A stretch of DNA of 64,000 nucleotides from Penicillus capitatus (Eukaryota > Chlorophyta), in NCBI GenBank assembly GCA_965649825.1, contig OZ287708.1:310001-374000 (forward strand). The letters are read 5' to 3'. Under the pieces are notes generated by a model. It saw only the letters and a list, made by a program, of their open reading frames with translations. It was not told the origin of the DNA and ran no database searches. Below are positions 12,301 through 22,657 of this stretch, in pieces. The position numbers were made by a program, and so were the translations under genes. Every line of letters starts with the position of its first letter. Within the stretch, counting starts at the first letter, position 1.

Positions 12301-12411
12301 AACAGTCTGCTTCACGCCGGATGACGTCATGTCCACTCACTCGAGCAGACGCATCTCATAGAACGAACGCGCAAGTTCGGCGAGCGTAGCTTCCTGCGGA
12401 CGCCGACGCAT
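9322..12411 (-). CDS. MIF4G protein resembling cap-binding subunit CBP80, carrying a tandem repeat
   Basis: A minus-strand multi-exon gene; I could not resolve every junction. An Arg-rich N-terminus (from Met 12411 or within 12100-12340) is followed by helical exons around 11480-12100 that resemble the first MIF4G domain of nuclear cap-binding protein CBP80. Supporting motifs are a PHYASLIG segment like TIYTTLVG, and a STLIALPWGG segment like the FLSSLPWVG of CBP80. CBP80 binds CBP20 on capped nuclear RNA. Downstream exons at 9752-9997 (acidic) and 9322-9612 do not resemble CBP80. In between sits the 166/167-bp array (10073-11290), whose minus strand contains a CBP80-like PQ...LWA motif. Identity is moderate; the gene may be broken or rearranged. 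Confidence 0.45.
10073..11290. repeat. Tandem array of 166/167-bp units (about 7.3 copies)
   Basis: The word GCGAGCAGTCCGCCTGCGGG begins at 10073, 10240, 10406, 10573, 10739, 10906, 11072 and 11238, so units alternate 167 and 166 bp (higher-order period 333 bp). Copies are almost identical; a one-base A insertion and a TATATG/AATCTG swap mark the alternation. On the plus strand this leaves a 431-codon open frame (10006-11301). On the minus strand each unit has a possible intron (GTGCCGAGC...CCGCGGCAG, 45 bp) and a 121/122-bp possible exon. A degraded half unit continues to about 10010. Confidence 0.95.
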
Positions 12412-12575
12412 TCTGAAACTACTTTTTCTTAAACAATCACTGGGACAACCTCTAAGGAGATTGAAAGAAGCATCATAGCCCGTGTCAAAATACACGAAAG
12501 AGAAACCATTAAAAGAATGCTGAGCCATTCAGAAGACACAGTGGTGAACTGTAAATATATCGACAGAGCTGATGC

Positions 12576-13197
12576 TTAGGACGAGCCGATATACTGGAGG
12601 TCGTGTCGCGAGAGTGTTGTGAACGGCAGAGTGCCGTTGTTGCGGATGACATAGGGTCCTGTCATTGTGGCCTCTCCATCGTAATGCCAGACAAATGGTT
12701 CGACGACGGGAGGCGTGGAGACAGTCAGAGTGCCCGTTATGGCACAGAGCTCTTCGTTGAATATGCCGATAATTGAGTAGATCAGGGGAAACCCGACGGG
12801 AATGGCTGGATTCTGGGGATTCGCAAAAATCCCCCCGCCAATTCCTGAACAGCAAAGAAACACAGCTTGATACGGAGTCTCGATAGAGACAGCAAACACT
12901 CTACCTGTGTAGACTCCTGGAATATTTGTCGTCGTGATCGTCAGAACCGTACGCGCTTGTGCGAACAGCGTGGTTTCGTTCGGTGCATTTGGAAAGTTGT
13001 GTACGACGAGCCAGTTTCCTGTGGGAGGCGGCGAACAATCAGATACTGTGGCATTAGGCGACCCTTGTGCAGGAGTTCTGCCCGCTTCTGCCGCAGTGAT
13101 GCAAAGGATTGCCAACGCGGTGACTAAGCCTGCATGCAGTACGGGTAAGTAACAAACACGCAATGAGGGAGCTGCGTGCACCTCTGATGAGTGCCAT
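12576..13197 (-). CDS. Small secreted protein, family unknown
   Basis: Three exons: a 16-bp first exon (13182-13197), 12905-13129 and 12576-12844; 169 aa. The mature frame begins MALIRGLVTALAILCITAAE, a typical signal peptide with a hydrophobic core and small residues before the cleavage site. The rest is rich in Thr, Pro, Asn and Gly, with two likely N-glycosylation sites (N-A-T, N-E-T), and looks beta-structured and extracellular. The second intron (12845-12904) is 60 bp, a multiple of three with no stop, so retention would add 20 residues instead of breaking the protein. No domain recognised. Confidence 0.65.
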
Positions 13198-14564
13198 GTT
13201 CGAACGGCTCGTTAGAGAAAGCTTCGAAAATCCTTGAGAGAGTCGACGAAAGAATAAAACCTTATGCGCTGTAGTATGAATGGATGTAAGAGCGCCCTCA
13301 GAATAAATACATGGCATTATCCTTCGCCTTCGAGGCAGCAACCGAAATCTAACCGAAAAGGCCGCGTTAAGATTCTCTCGGTGGATGCCATGCATGGTAT
13401 CACTGCCACAGAGGACGTAGAGCGGCTGACAGTCCATTTGCAGCGAGCCTGAGCAAGTATTATGAAAAGATCACTGCGAAGATGCCGACGTTGCATAGTG
13501 TGGGTGGGACATGGCCTAGTCGCTCGAATCTTAAGACTATATATGGACCGTCAAACGCATGTCCTTTCAGATGTCACGTCTTCAAGGCGCTGGCTTCATC
13601 GTGGCCACATGGATGAAACCCATGTGTGGTTCATGACAGGATGGTCGACAGCACTCGCACTTGCTGTCAACACATCTTAGAGAATCTTATCGCAGCCCAT
13701 AGACGGCAATCGTCGAGCTTCAAAATGCCTCTCGGTTCTCAAGAACTGGAACGGGTCCCTGACCATCCGACTCAGATGCTGAACTCTCCCAGGATCCATT
13801 CATTAGAGGGACCAGTTGCCAGATGCCTCTGCGCAACGGACGAGGCAGAAGTAGAAACGCCCATACCTTTGGGTCATTCTCACCAATATCTTTTCTCCCT
13901 TCTCATCTGTCCATTTTTCAGCCAGAGAGACCGAAGGTGTAATGGTGGGTGATCACGATGTTCTCAGTGACCGAGAGAACTTTCCTAACACACTGCCCAT
14001 TGGCAGTATTTTCACTTGACCTGTCATTTCATGACTCCGATGACATCGGATGCACTGCTGTAGGCGAATTCAGTAATAAAGAGAGACAGACATCCAATCG
14101 AAGTTTTTTACACGTTTTTCAGTCAACGTGCAGATTTTGCCGAAGGCGTCTCCGGAATGGACAAGTAACGATGCATAGATATTCGGTGATGCAGCCGCGG
14201 ATAAGGAATACCGTAATGCATGGCCATTTCCAAACGGCTCTCTCCCTCAAACAACTAACTGACCACAGTGCTTCATGCTGCATTCTGTCGTCTTACTTTT
14301 TGCGCGATCTGATCCGGGTCCGTCAGCGACCGGTTCTCGCGAAACCGTGCCCGAGCTTCGTCAAGAATATACGCCTTCTCCTAGCTTTAACTTCACGAGT
14401 GGGGAGATTTTAAGCAAAAGGACCTTCGGAGGACCCGTCCACGTTTGTCGCGCTCTCAGAATACGACGAAAGAGTGAGAACACCTGTGCTCGTCCCATGG
14501 ACGAAGGACTGCCGAAAACGATGAACGGCGATAGGACGTGTGGGTACGTTCGGTTCCTCACCGT
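13198..14564. other. About 1.4 kb with no supported gene
   Basis: Short overlapping frames on both strands, none with family resemblance or consistent splicing. It separates the divergent secreted-protein gene and the guanylate-binding GTPase gene and probably holds both promoters. Confidence 0.4.
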
Positions 14565-17500
14565 ATGGCGGGTCCCGTTGAATTTGTAGCCTTTGACGAC
14601 ACGACGCGCCGTTTCGATGTGCGCCAGGGAGCACTGGATGTCCTTCGCGCCATCGACGGCCCTATTGCCGTCATTTCCATGAGCGGCCGAGCCCGCGAAG
14701 GAAAAAGCTTCATCCTGAATCAACTTCTTGGCCAGAACGGAGCTTTTAAGGTCGCCTCCACTCAACGTCCCTGCACCAAAGGGATCTGGCTTTGGTCCAA
14801 ACCCATTCCACGTTTCACGAACGACGGCTTTGGATTTCATCTCGTACAATCATGCATTGCTCTCACCGTATCGTCATGGCGGTATGCAGGTTCTCATGGA
14901 TACTGAAGGAGTCGATGCTTATGATCAGGTGTGATGTTTGGGTGCCTAAGCGATTTTTCAGGATTCTATGGTAGACAGGACAGTATAGCACGCAAGTCTT
15001 TTGCCTAGCCGTTTTGCTGGCAAGTATCTTTGTATTCAATCAAATGGGTCCAATCAATGAATCCTCGCTCAATCAGCTCTCACTTGTCTCTGAAATGACA
15101 AAGCGCGTACGGAGTCGTGCTGATCAAAGTGGCCGTCCCTCTATTCTGTGGCATCTGATTTGGAGAATGTTCGATAGATTCTGCGGAGCAGCAGGCCCAT
15201 CAGGAATTCGCCCCTGCATTCATTTGGCTTCTTCGCGATTTCTACCTGGATCTGAACGAAGGAGGCGAGAAGGTGCGGCCGTCTTCTCTCTGTTTTATTG
15301 TTAAATCGAGTGGAAAGCATAGATTGAGCCAAAGACTTATCTGGAGATCGTATTGCGACATATCGAAGGAGGCGGTGACGGAGTGGCAGCGAAGAACCAG
15401 ATTCGCGAATCCATCAAGTCACTCTTTCCTGATCGAGATTGCTGTATGCTGGTCCGTCCTGTCAGCGACGAATCGCATCTTGTCCAGCTCGATGCCTTGC
15501 CGCAATCAGCATTGCGGCCAGAATTCCGCGATGTCTGTACTGCAGATCGCTGTTGTGAGTCTGCATCCCAGAGTGGTATTGTGATAGGGTTTGCAGAATC
15601 TCATGTCTATGTTGCAAGCGAAGACGCAGCCAAAGAAACTGGGAAACACGTTCGTGACGGGGAGAATGTTAGCTGGTCTTGCAGAGGCTTATGTCAAGGC
15701 CATCAATGAAGGTGCTGTGCCATCCATCTCTTCTGCATGGATGGTACGTCTTCCTGGCTAATGGACGGATTCTCTTCTACTTAAGCTTCACTCAGAGCGT
15801 GGCGGATGCGGAGACCCGACGTGCAATGGACGCTGCGGAGAAAAAATACGACGAAGCATTTGACACATCGATTCAAGCTGACGAGAGTGTCCTTCATACA
15901 GAGCACCAAGTCTCAAATCCTGGCATCTGTATGCGACGAATGCTAATCCATTTATGTTCTCAGAGATGTCTTGCTCTGGCAAGAATGGTTTTCGATGAAG
16001 TGGCTATTGGAGACGATGCTATGAAGAAGACATACGAGACCAAACTTTTTCACACTATCGGGAAACGTTTCGACCTTTTCAGAGAGAAAAAATATGCTGA
16101 AGCTGCTGCACAGATGGATTCGATGCTCATGCAAATTGCGGCCGATCTTACACAGGTATTGCATCTGCCAATCTCGTCCGTTTGCAGGGCACGCATCTTG
16201 ACAAGACTGTTTGCCTTTGCAGACGGCGACTGAGATGAACACCAGTGACTGGTGTCAGCACGGCAGGCAACTTTTGGATAAGTTTGAACGTACGGCAGTC
16301 AGTCCCAGTAAATGGGAAAAGCTTTCAGGATTTGTCATCAACCATTTCGCAGTACTGTTGTGTCAGAAAGCCACACAGGCAGAAAATGCAGCAGCATCTG
16401 CCAAAGAAGCCCACCAAAAAGTACAGACGCATAAAGCGATCCCCTGTAGTCTTAGTGAGCGTGGTTTTTAGGTTTTGGACGATTTACAGAAACAGGCAAA
16501 AGACGAGGACCGTCGTTTCGAAGAGATGGAGGCAAACTACAGCGAACTCCACGCTTGCCATACATCCTTGATTAATGAATCCGGCCGAGACAAGGCCGAA
16601 TTAGAGAATCTAAAGACGAGTCTACAGTCTATAGAACAGGAAAAGGCGCAGATTCAAGAAATGCTCCAGCATTCACAGATTGACCTCGACAAGATATCCA
16701 AGGAACAGACCATGCTGAACGTCAAACTGGAGCACGGGACCGTTCAGTTCAAGCAGCAGCAGGAAGCGCTCCGTAAGTGGATGAATTGATTCTTGCGTGT
16801 TGTTCTGAGCCATGTGTATCAAGATCAAGCCCAAAAAGATGCAGAGGCCGCTCGACTCTCTGAAGAATCTCAACGACGTGACAGCCACGTGGAGTTGACG
16901 AGATACCAGACACAGATCGATGAGCTACAACGGGAAAGAGATCAGCTGAGAGATGGCTGGAACGATGAACGACAATCGACAGAACATAGAATCAGCATGG
17001 GACAGATGCAATTAGTTCGTGCTACTCATCTGCCGGACACAACCAGAATCGGTGTGGTGCAGGATCAGCTGACGAAAAGATTGGACGAGGCATTGAAAAC
17101 GAATGCGGATTTGCAACAACAGATCAGTCATCTCCAGTTTGCCTCTCAGAGAACAGAAGGGAGGCAGCGTTCGTCCGTCGATGGCAGATCCGAGATGGAA
17201 TTGGAGTTGGCCCGGGTGACAAAGGCCCTTCGAGATGCAGAAGAGAAGATCAAGATGCTGGAAGAAGGCTCATGGACTCAACCAGCTGAAAACCGTGGCA
17301 TGCCCAAAAACGGCAAGTAACCTGCATGAGTCAAATGTCTTTTGATTCCGGCGTACATTAGATGCATCCAATCGGCGCACACGCCCTTCTGTTGCCGCAT
17401 CTGCAGAGGCAAGATCGAGGAGAATGCTTGAGGAAGAGGTGAATGGAATGACGATTGCTGAATTGAAGGACTGGCTCATGCAGCATGACCATGAAGAGAT

Positions 17501-17573
17501 CGTATGGGAAACGCAAAGAGGTGGTCAGCCTCGCAAAGCGGAGTGGATCCGTCTCGTTAAAGAACGCTTGTGA
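14565..17573 (+). CDS. Guanylate-binding protein (dynamin-like large GTPase) with SAP-like tail
   Basis: Thirteen exons: 14565-14843, 14890-14928, 14984-15128, 15178-15272, 15323-15532, 15597-15743, 15796-15909, 15964-16155, 16223-16420, 16472-16772, 16824-17014, 17063-17294, 17362-17573; 784 aa in one frame. The GTPase domain shows the P-loop GRAREGKSFILNQLL, the TKGIW switch motif and the G3 box DTEG, then FIWLLRDFYLDL as in animal GBPs. The helical GBP-C domain follows, then a long coiled coil (about residues 450-700). The last about 45 residues (MTIAELKDWLMQHD...) resemble a SAP-type helical DNA-binding motif, not usual in GBPs. GBPs self-assemble on membranes in animals; plant relatives act in defence and in nuclear condensates. 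Introns 46-67 bp. Confidence 0.9.
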
Positions 17574-17730
17574 AAACGTGTATCAATGACGCAAGTGCGT
17601 CACTTTCTGTAAGAAATGCCGTGGTTAGGAGAGAGATAGATTTAAGTCTGCTTTCGTTTCTTACTAAGATCTGTCTACAGGAGCATCATTGCGTTTTGCA
17701 TTGTGTGCTGCTGCATGTTCGTTTTGAATT

Positions 17731-20076
17731 TCACGTGTGAACTCTGGAAGAAGCTGCTGTGTGTGGCATGGCCTTTCCTTCGGGTGGTTTTGAAAACTGC
17801 TGATTCTGTAGGTACGTCTGCAGCCGACTGTACACGGCCTGCGCCTCCATGTTCTTGCTTGTCGCCAAGCCCACCAAAAATCGGCTGTGAATATAGAGCA
17901 GTACCTTGTAGAACTGCCTTTTGTACTTCCTGTACAAAGAATAGCCTGCCACCTGTACAAAACAGCCACTCAGATGATAACTGTCGTTAAGTGCTTGAAA
18001 CGGCATACACTGAGGAAGCTCATAAGGGCGGACGCTGTTATCCGTGTAGGCGGCAAGTTGTTAAGCATTCTTGAGAGATAGCTCCATCCGTATGCCAATC
18101 CATGAACTGTGCTATCCAACTAGAACAGGACTTGAAGAGTTGATGTGGTTTGAATGAGCATTACTTCGATAATGGCAGCATAGAATCGAATATAGCCAGA
18201 CTGGCGCGCGATGAATTCATCGGCTGTTTCTTTGCGCATATGCATTCCTGGGATATCTCGAAACCCAAGACTCTCCAGCAAGTTCTCATGAACAATCTCA
18301 GCAGAATAATACTTGGGAACAGTCAAAATACTCACCTACACCATCTGCCATCAACAACACTGTGGAACATTGCTTTCCTCTACTTCATGAAGGAATGAGA
18401 GGAGAATACTGAGCAACTGAGGGTGCCGTTGCATGACACCGACAGCCGTCTTGGCAACGGCAAAGACAAGAGTATCTGATATTCCAGCGCATTTGCTGAC
18501 GAGATACTTCGCAAACTGTACATAAGCATAGGTCACTCCTGGCAGTCCTTCTACTTGTGATATGGTATGCAAAATGCTGTTGATCTTGGTATTAATCTGC
18601 AAGGCGGATATAGGATCAACAGAAAGGAGGTAGTCACATCGCACCTGCGATTCTTGAGAAGATATCTGACTGACATCCAACTTCATATTCCGAGCAATGT
18701 CTTTGCAGATCCGTTTATTGGCATCGATGTTAGCATAGTCTCCCATACTGTGCACCATCTGCTGAGCAATGCGTTTGTGATAGGCTTCGAACTCCATGGC
18801 CGTCCTCGCTGCATGCAATGCCACCTTTTCTTCTTCCTTGATGGGTTGGGAATCATCCACAGAGAACAGTGTCTCTGGAGGAGGACACGAACACGGAATC
18901 TCTAGCTTTACTGACATCTCAAGCAACTCATTGGACGGCAATGCCTGAATAGGAGTCCATACAAAACCGTATACCCGACGGTCTTGTCACAGACATGAGT
19001 GCACCTCACGAGAAGCTGTTTGCTGCGGTTGCTCAGAGGTGGATGGCCCCTGTTGAACGACAGGAAGTTCTTGAGGATGCGCTGGTGGTGGCACAGGAAC
19101 TTGCGGAAGCGTTGACTTTGTTGCTGCGACAGATGAAGACGCCACCGGTACAGTTGTCTCTTGAGTCGCTGGCTTTTCTGCCTCTCGGACACAGGATTCA
19201 TCATCAGCGCTGGTGTTCCGTGACGGTTGGGGTGGATAGGAATGCGGTGGTGCAGTGTCCACAACAGACGTATCCACCTTCTGCATTCCATCCTCCAATC
19301 TCACTTCACCTTCGGGATGCTGAGGAGGGGATGACTGAACCGGAGGTGTCGTGACAGATGGGTCATCTGCATTCGGAGCCCCTTGACTTGAAGACTTGGC
19401 TTTTGTCTGCGCCGCTATCTCTGAACTCTGCCCCACGCCGGATTCTGCTGGCGGCAATGCTTGAATTGGAGATTTAGATGGAGGTACCGTCTCTTTAGCG
19501 GTATCCTTTGAAGATTTCTTCAAGTCCTCTCCTGACGCGGTCTCCTGAGGAGTCGCCAGCTTCGGAGCAGAAGCATCTGGATTGTGTGCTGCTGGCGGCG
19601 TTATCTGATCCGAATGTGGCACAGCTTCACTCGTTAGCTCTGATTTGCCCTTTGCGTCATCTTCCACCTTCCTGTCCATTTTCCCTCCATTCTCCTCTGG
19701 AACATCGCCGGAAGCGGTTTGTCTTTCTTCAGATCCTGGCGGAATGTCTTCCTCGTCTTCGGCATCGTCTGTCACTGTCGCCTCTTCAGAAACAGATGCA
19801 GTCGCCATCGAGCTTGTTGGTTCTGGTCTTGTTTTATTGTCAACTTCTTGCCTCCCTTGCGTAGCACGTTGCTTTTCGTCTGTGTATGTCAACATGGCCG
19901 TCATCTGAGCAACAACAGCATTTTTGTACCATAATGATATGATGGCGTGTGTCTACGGATCGGGTGAGATGCTCCTGTTCGATCTGCCACATGTTTTTGT
20001 TTCGCTTTGCCTCCAACGAAGACATCATAACGTCAAAATGCAATGATTTCTTCAGCATCTGCATAAAGGCATCCAT
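17731..20076 (-). CDS. GLE1: GLE1, mRNA export factor at the nuclear pore
   Basis: Six exons: 19957-20076, 19005-19904, 18384-18944, 18165-18335, 18009-18119, 17731-17952; 694 aa. GLE1, with inositol hexakisphosphate, activates the DEAD-box helicase DBP5 on the cytoplasmic face of the pore to release mRNA. The conserved C-terminal helical domain is clear: a TVPKYYS segment matching the CPFLVPYY region of animal GLE1, GYIRFYAAIIE, HGLAYGWSYLSRMLN, and SVAGYSLYRKYKRQFYKVLL. The N-terminal about 330 residues are disordered, rich in Pro, Ser, Glu and Ala, as in other GLE1 proteins. The start at 20076 is only 3 bp from the stop of the next upstream ORF on the same strand. Confidence 0.93.
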
Positions 20077-20079
20077 ACT

Positions 20080-20577
20080 TTAAACACCCTCGCACTCCAC
20101 CATTCTCACATTCTCTATCTTTTGGCAATGAAATACATAATCCTGATTGTTCTTCGGAATTGAGGGCTTCGAGAACGGCACATGTGTTGCCTTGTCCTCG
20201 TCATCGCCATCTCCGAGAAAGAAATCAGATTCGCTTCGCGTGTCGGAATTCGTCGACGAAGCGTCGCTGCTGAACGGCGACTCCAACGCTGATGCATAAG
20301 CCGTCGTCGCCGTCTCGACACTGTAGACTGAGGCTTCTTCTGCTTCTTTCTCTGCCCATCTCTCGACGGAGCTATTGCACGAGTCCTCCGAATCCGCTAC
20401 GCCCATCACGCCCATCACAGCCGATGCACCAAACGTACACACCTTACAAATATAAACCCCCAGGCCGAGACGCGAGGGTAGAACGAAAAGATCCACTTCT
20501 TCGCGCTCTCCTTCCATCATTTTGAAAAATGCGTAAAGAATGATAGTGGCTAGAATCCATGATTCTCTTCTGTCCAT
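20080..20577 (-). CDS. Acidic hypothetical protein, possible N-terminal membrane anchor
   Basis: A 165-codon single ORF with no recognised family. The first about 20 residues include a hydrophobic stretch (WILATIILYAFF), and residues 60-130 are acidic and Ser-rich, probably disordered. Its start lies 28 bp inside the 3' end of the ferredoxin gene on the same strand but in another frame. A later Met (MMEGERE, residue 20) would remove the overlap. It ends 3 bp before the GLE1 start codon. It could be an extra 5' exon of GLE1 or a separate gene. Confidence 0.4.
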   Translation of the reverse strand: MDRRESWILATIILYAFFKMMEGEREEVDLFVLPSRLGLGVYICKVCTFGASAVMGVMGVADSEDSCNSSVERWAEKEAEEASVYSVETATTAYASALESPFSSDASSTNSDTRSESDFFLGDGDDEDKATHVPFSKPSIPKNNQDYVFHCQKIENVRMVECEGV

Positions 20578-21098
20578 TTATCGCCCATTAAGGGCTCAGG
20601 AGTGGCGGACAATGTCCCCGATGCGCCCTTCCATTCGGTGACTCCCAGTGAATATCCCCAATCACTTTGGGTTTCGATCACGACGTCGCTTGTCGGCCGT
20701 GCCATACACAGTAATGCCATGCCGTCTTCGATCTCGTCCTCACTCAATGTAAATGTGAGATCAGGAATGTCGCTCATATCAACAGTGCCTTTAACGATGC
20801 GTCCCACACATGCGCCGCAAATGCCTCCTCGACATGTACAGGGCAGATCCAGTCCTTGCTCTTCAGCCTGGATCAGAATATACTCGTCGCCCGTCATGCG
20901 GCACTCCGTCTGTTGGCCATTTTTTCCGAGAAATGTTGCTGTGAAGTGTTTGGCCTTCGATGCGTCGGATGGAGGCTTAGGAAGTGCGACTTTGTCGCGA
21001 CAGAACTCCGTTTCTTCTGTTCCAGCTCGAAAACGAGACGGCTTGCGTGATCGGTAGATCGCCAGTCGGTGAGTGAAAGGCCGTGTCAGGGAGGCCAT
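20550..21098 (-). CDS. Plant-type [2Fe-2S] ferredoxin with C-terminal extension (FdC-like), plastid-targeted
   Basis: A single exon of 182 codons. The first about 45 residues are basic and Ser/Thr/Arg-rich, like a transit peptide. The ferredoxin fold follows, with the cluster ligands spaced as in chloroplast ferredoxins: C-x4-C-x2-C in TCRGGICGACVGRI, and the fourth Cys in ALLCMA. The C-terminus continues for about 45 residues past that Cys (PTSDVVIETQSDWGYSLGV...), longer than photosynthetic ferredoxins and similar to the extended FdC class of plants, whose redox partners are poorly known. Divergent from pyrB with 117 bp between starts. Confidence 0.88.
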   Translation of the reverse strand: MASLTRPFTHRLAIYRSRKPSRFRAGTEETEFCRDKVALPKPPSDASKAKHFTATFLGKNGQQTECRMTGDEYILIQAEEQGLDLPCTCRGGICGACVGRIVKGTVDMSDIPDLTFTLSEDEIEDGMALLCMARPTSDVVIETQSDWGYSLGVTEWKGASGTLSATPEPLMGDKWTEENHGF

Positions 21099-21215
21099 TG
21101 CGCAGGTAAGGGGTGAACAGACGAGAGCACTCTTTTGTCGACTGTTCTATCGTCTGATGGGATTGGGTCACGTCGTGACTTGTACATACCATCGAAACCC
21201 ACTCGAAAGCGCGTC
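21099..21215. promoter_or_regulatory. Short divergent promoter between ferredoxin and pyrB
   Basis: Only 117 bp separate the two start codons, so both promoters and 5' leaders must lie here. I see no clear TATA box. Confidence 0.45.
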
Positions 21216-22397
21216 ATGTCGTATCCGATGCTGCGTCTCGGCGTTGCGTCTCTCCCGACGCGGCCTCCGTTAGCTCGCCGCAGTCGACGAAGGAAACGGC
21301 GATGCGTCAAAATTCGTGCGGCGATCGAAACCGCATCGACTCCGTGGACGGCCCAACGATTGAAACATGTCGTCGAGGCGCAGCAGTTTTGCAAGTCGTC
21401 GCTCAAGACGATCTTCGAAACGGCGATAGAGATGGAGCATGTCAAACGCGGTACGCTTGAATCGAAGCAACTCGAGGGATATCTCATGGCGACGCTGTTC
21501 TATGAGCCATCGACCCGCACACGCCTTTCCTTCGAATCCGCCATGACTCGCCTTGGCGGAACCGTTCTTACGACAGAGAGCGCTGGTGAATACTCTTCTG
21601 CTGCCAAAGGAGAAACGCTAGAAGGTATGATCTCACACTTTTCGATGCGATCTTTGACGTGACGTCTGCAGATACGATTCGGACGATCGAGAGCTATTCG
21701 GATGTCATCGTCCTGCGCCACCATCTCGCAGGATCGGCCAAAATCGCCGCTGCTGCTGCATCGGTGCCGATTCTGAATGCAGGCGACGGTCCAGGGCAAC
21801 ATCCGACACAGGCTCTATTGGATGTGTACACCATTCAGCGAGAGATCGGCAGATTGGATGACTTCTCCATTGGTATGGTTGGCGATCTTGCTAATGGTCG
21901 GACCGTGCGATCTCTGGCATATCTCCTCTCCATGCACCAGAATGTGAAGATGTACTTCGTCGCTCCAGACGTCGTCCGCATGAAAGACGATATCAAGACC
22001 TTCCTCACCAAAGCCGGAGTGAAATGGGAAGAGGTGGACGATTTGAAAGAGATCGCGGCTGAAGTCGATGTCTTGTATCAAACTCGAATCCAGAAAGAGA
22101 GATTTCAGGACCGACCGGAAGACTACGAACGTGCCAAAGGGAAGTACATCATCGATGGCGAATTCATGAAAATTCTCTCAGAACATGCCGTCATCATGCA
22201 TCCCTTGCCCCGAGTCGATGAGGTCCTGTCTGATCAGCTTGCTGTTCGACAGCAAATCACTCAGTGCGGTTTGTTTGTTCGTGCAGATCAGCACAGAAGT
22301 AGATAGCGATCCGAGAGCAGCCTACTTTAGACAAGCGCGAAATGGGCTGTTTATTCGAATGGCGTTGCTAAGGCTGTGTTTGCTTGGGACAAGTTGA
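21216..22397 (+). CDS. pyrB: Aspartate carbamoyltransferase, plastid-targeted
   Basis: Three exons: 21216-21624, 21672-22222, 22287-22397; 356 aa. It joins carbamoyl phosphate and aspartate in pyrimidine synthesis. The carbamoyl-phosphate signature [16 protein letters not shown] is intact, as are [32 protein letters not shown], and the aspartate-loop motif HPLPRVDE. The N-terminal about 40 residues are very Arg-rich without acidic residues, like a plastid transit peptide; plant ATCase is also plastidial. The last exon carries the usual D-PRA-YFRQ-NG motif. Introns are 47 and 64 bp. No fused CPSase or DHOase, so this is the stand-alone plant/bacterial form. Confidence 0.95.
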
Positions 22398-22657
22398 TCT
22401 GTTACGCAGCTCTTTGCCGTCTTTACATAACTACAGTCAGATGCAGCGTCCAGGGAATCTTTTGATGTGACGGTTTCATCATTGTCCATTGGTAGAGGAG
22501 GTTTACAAAACTACCAGTGCTGTCAGTCAGGATGCGATGAATTTTACTACACGAGCGACACTATTTCACCCACTCATGCAAAGCAAAGAAATGTACACGA
22601 TTGATTGAGTGAATGAGACACGATTCCAACAGCTCGTTGGACAAAATGCTCGAAGCT

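Noticed and set aside
18987-19354. Plus-strand and alternate-frame ORFs inside the GLE1 disordered region
   Set aside because: Shadows of a low-complexity exon.
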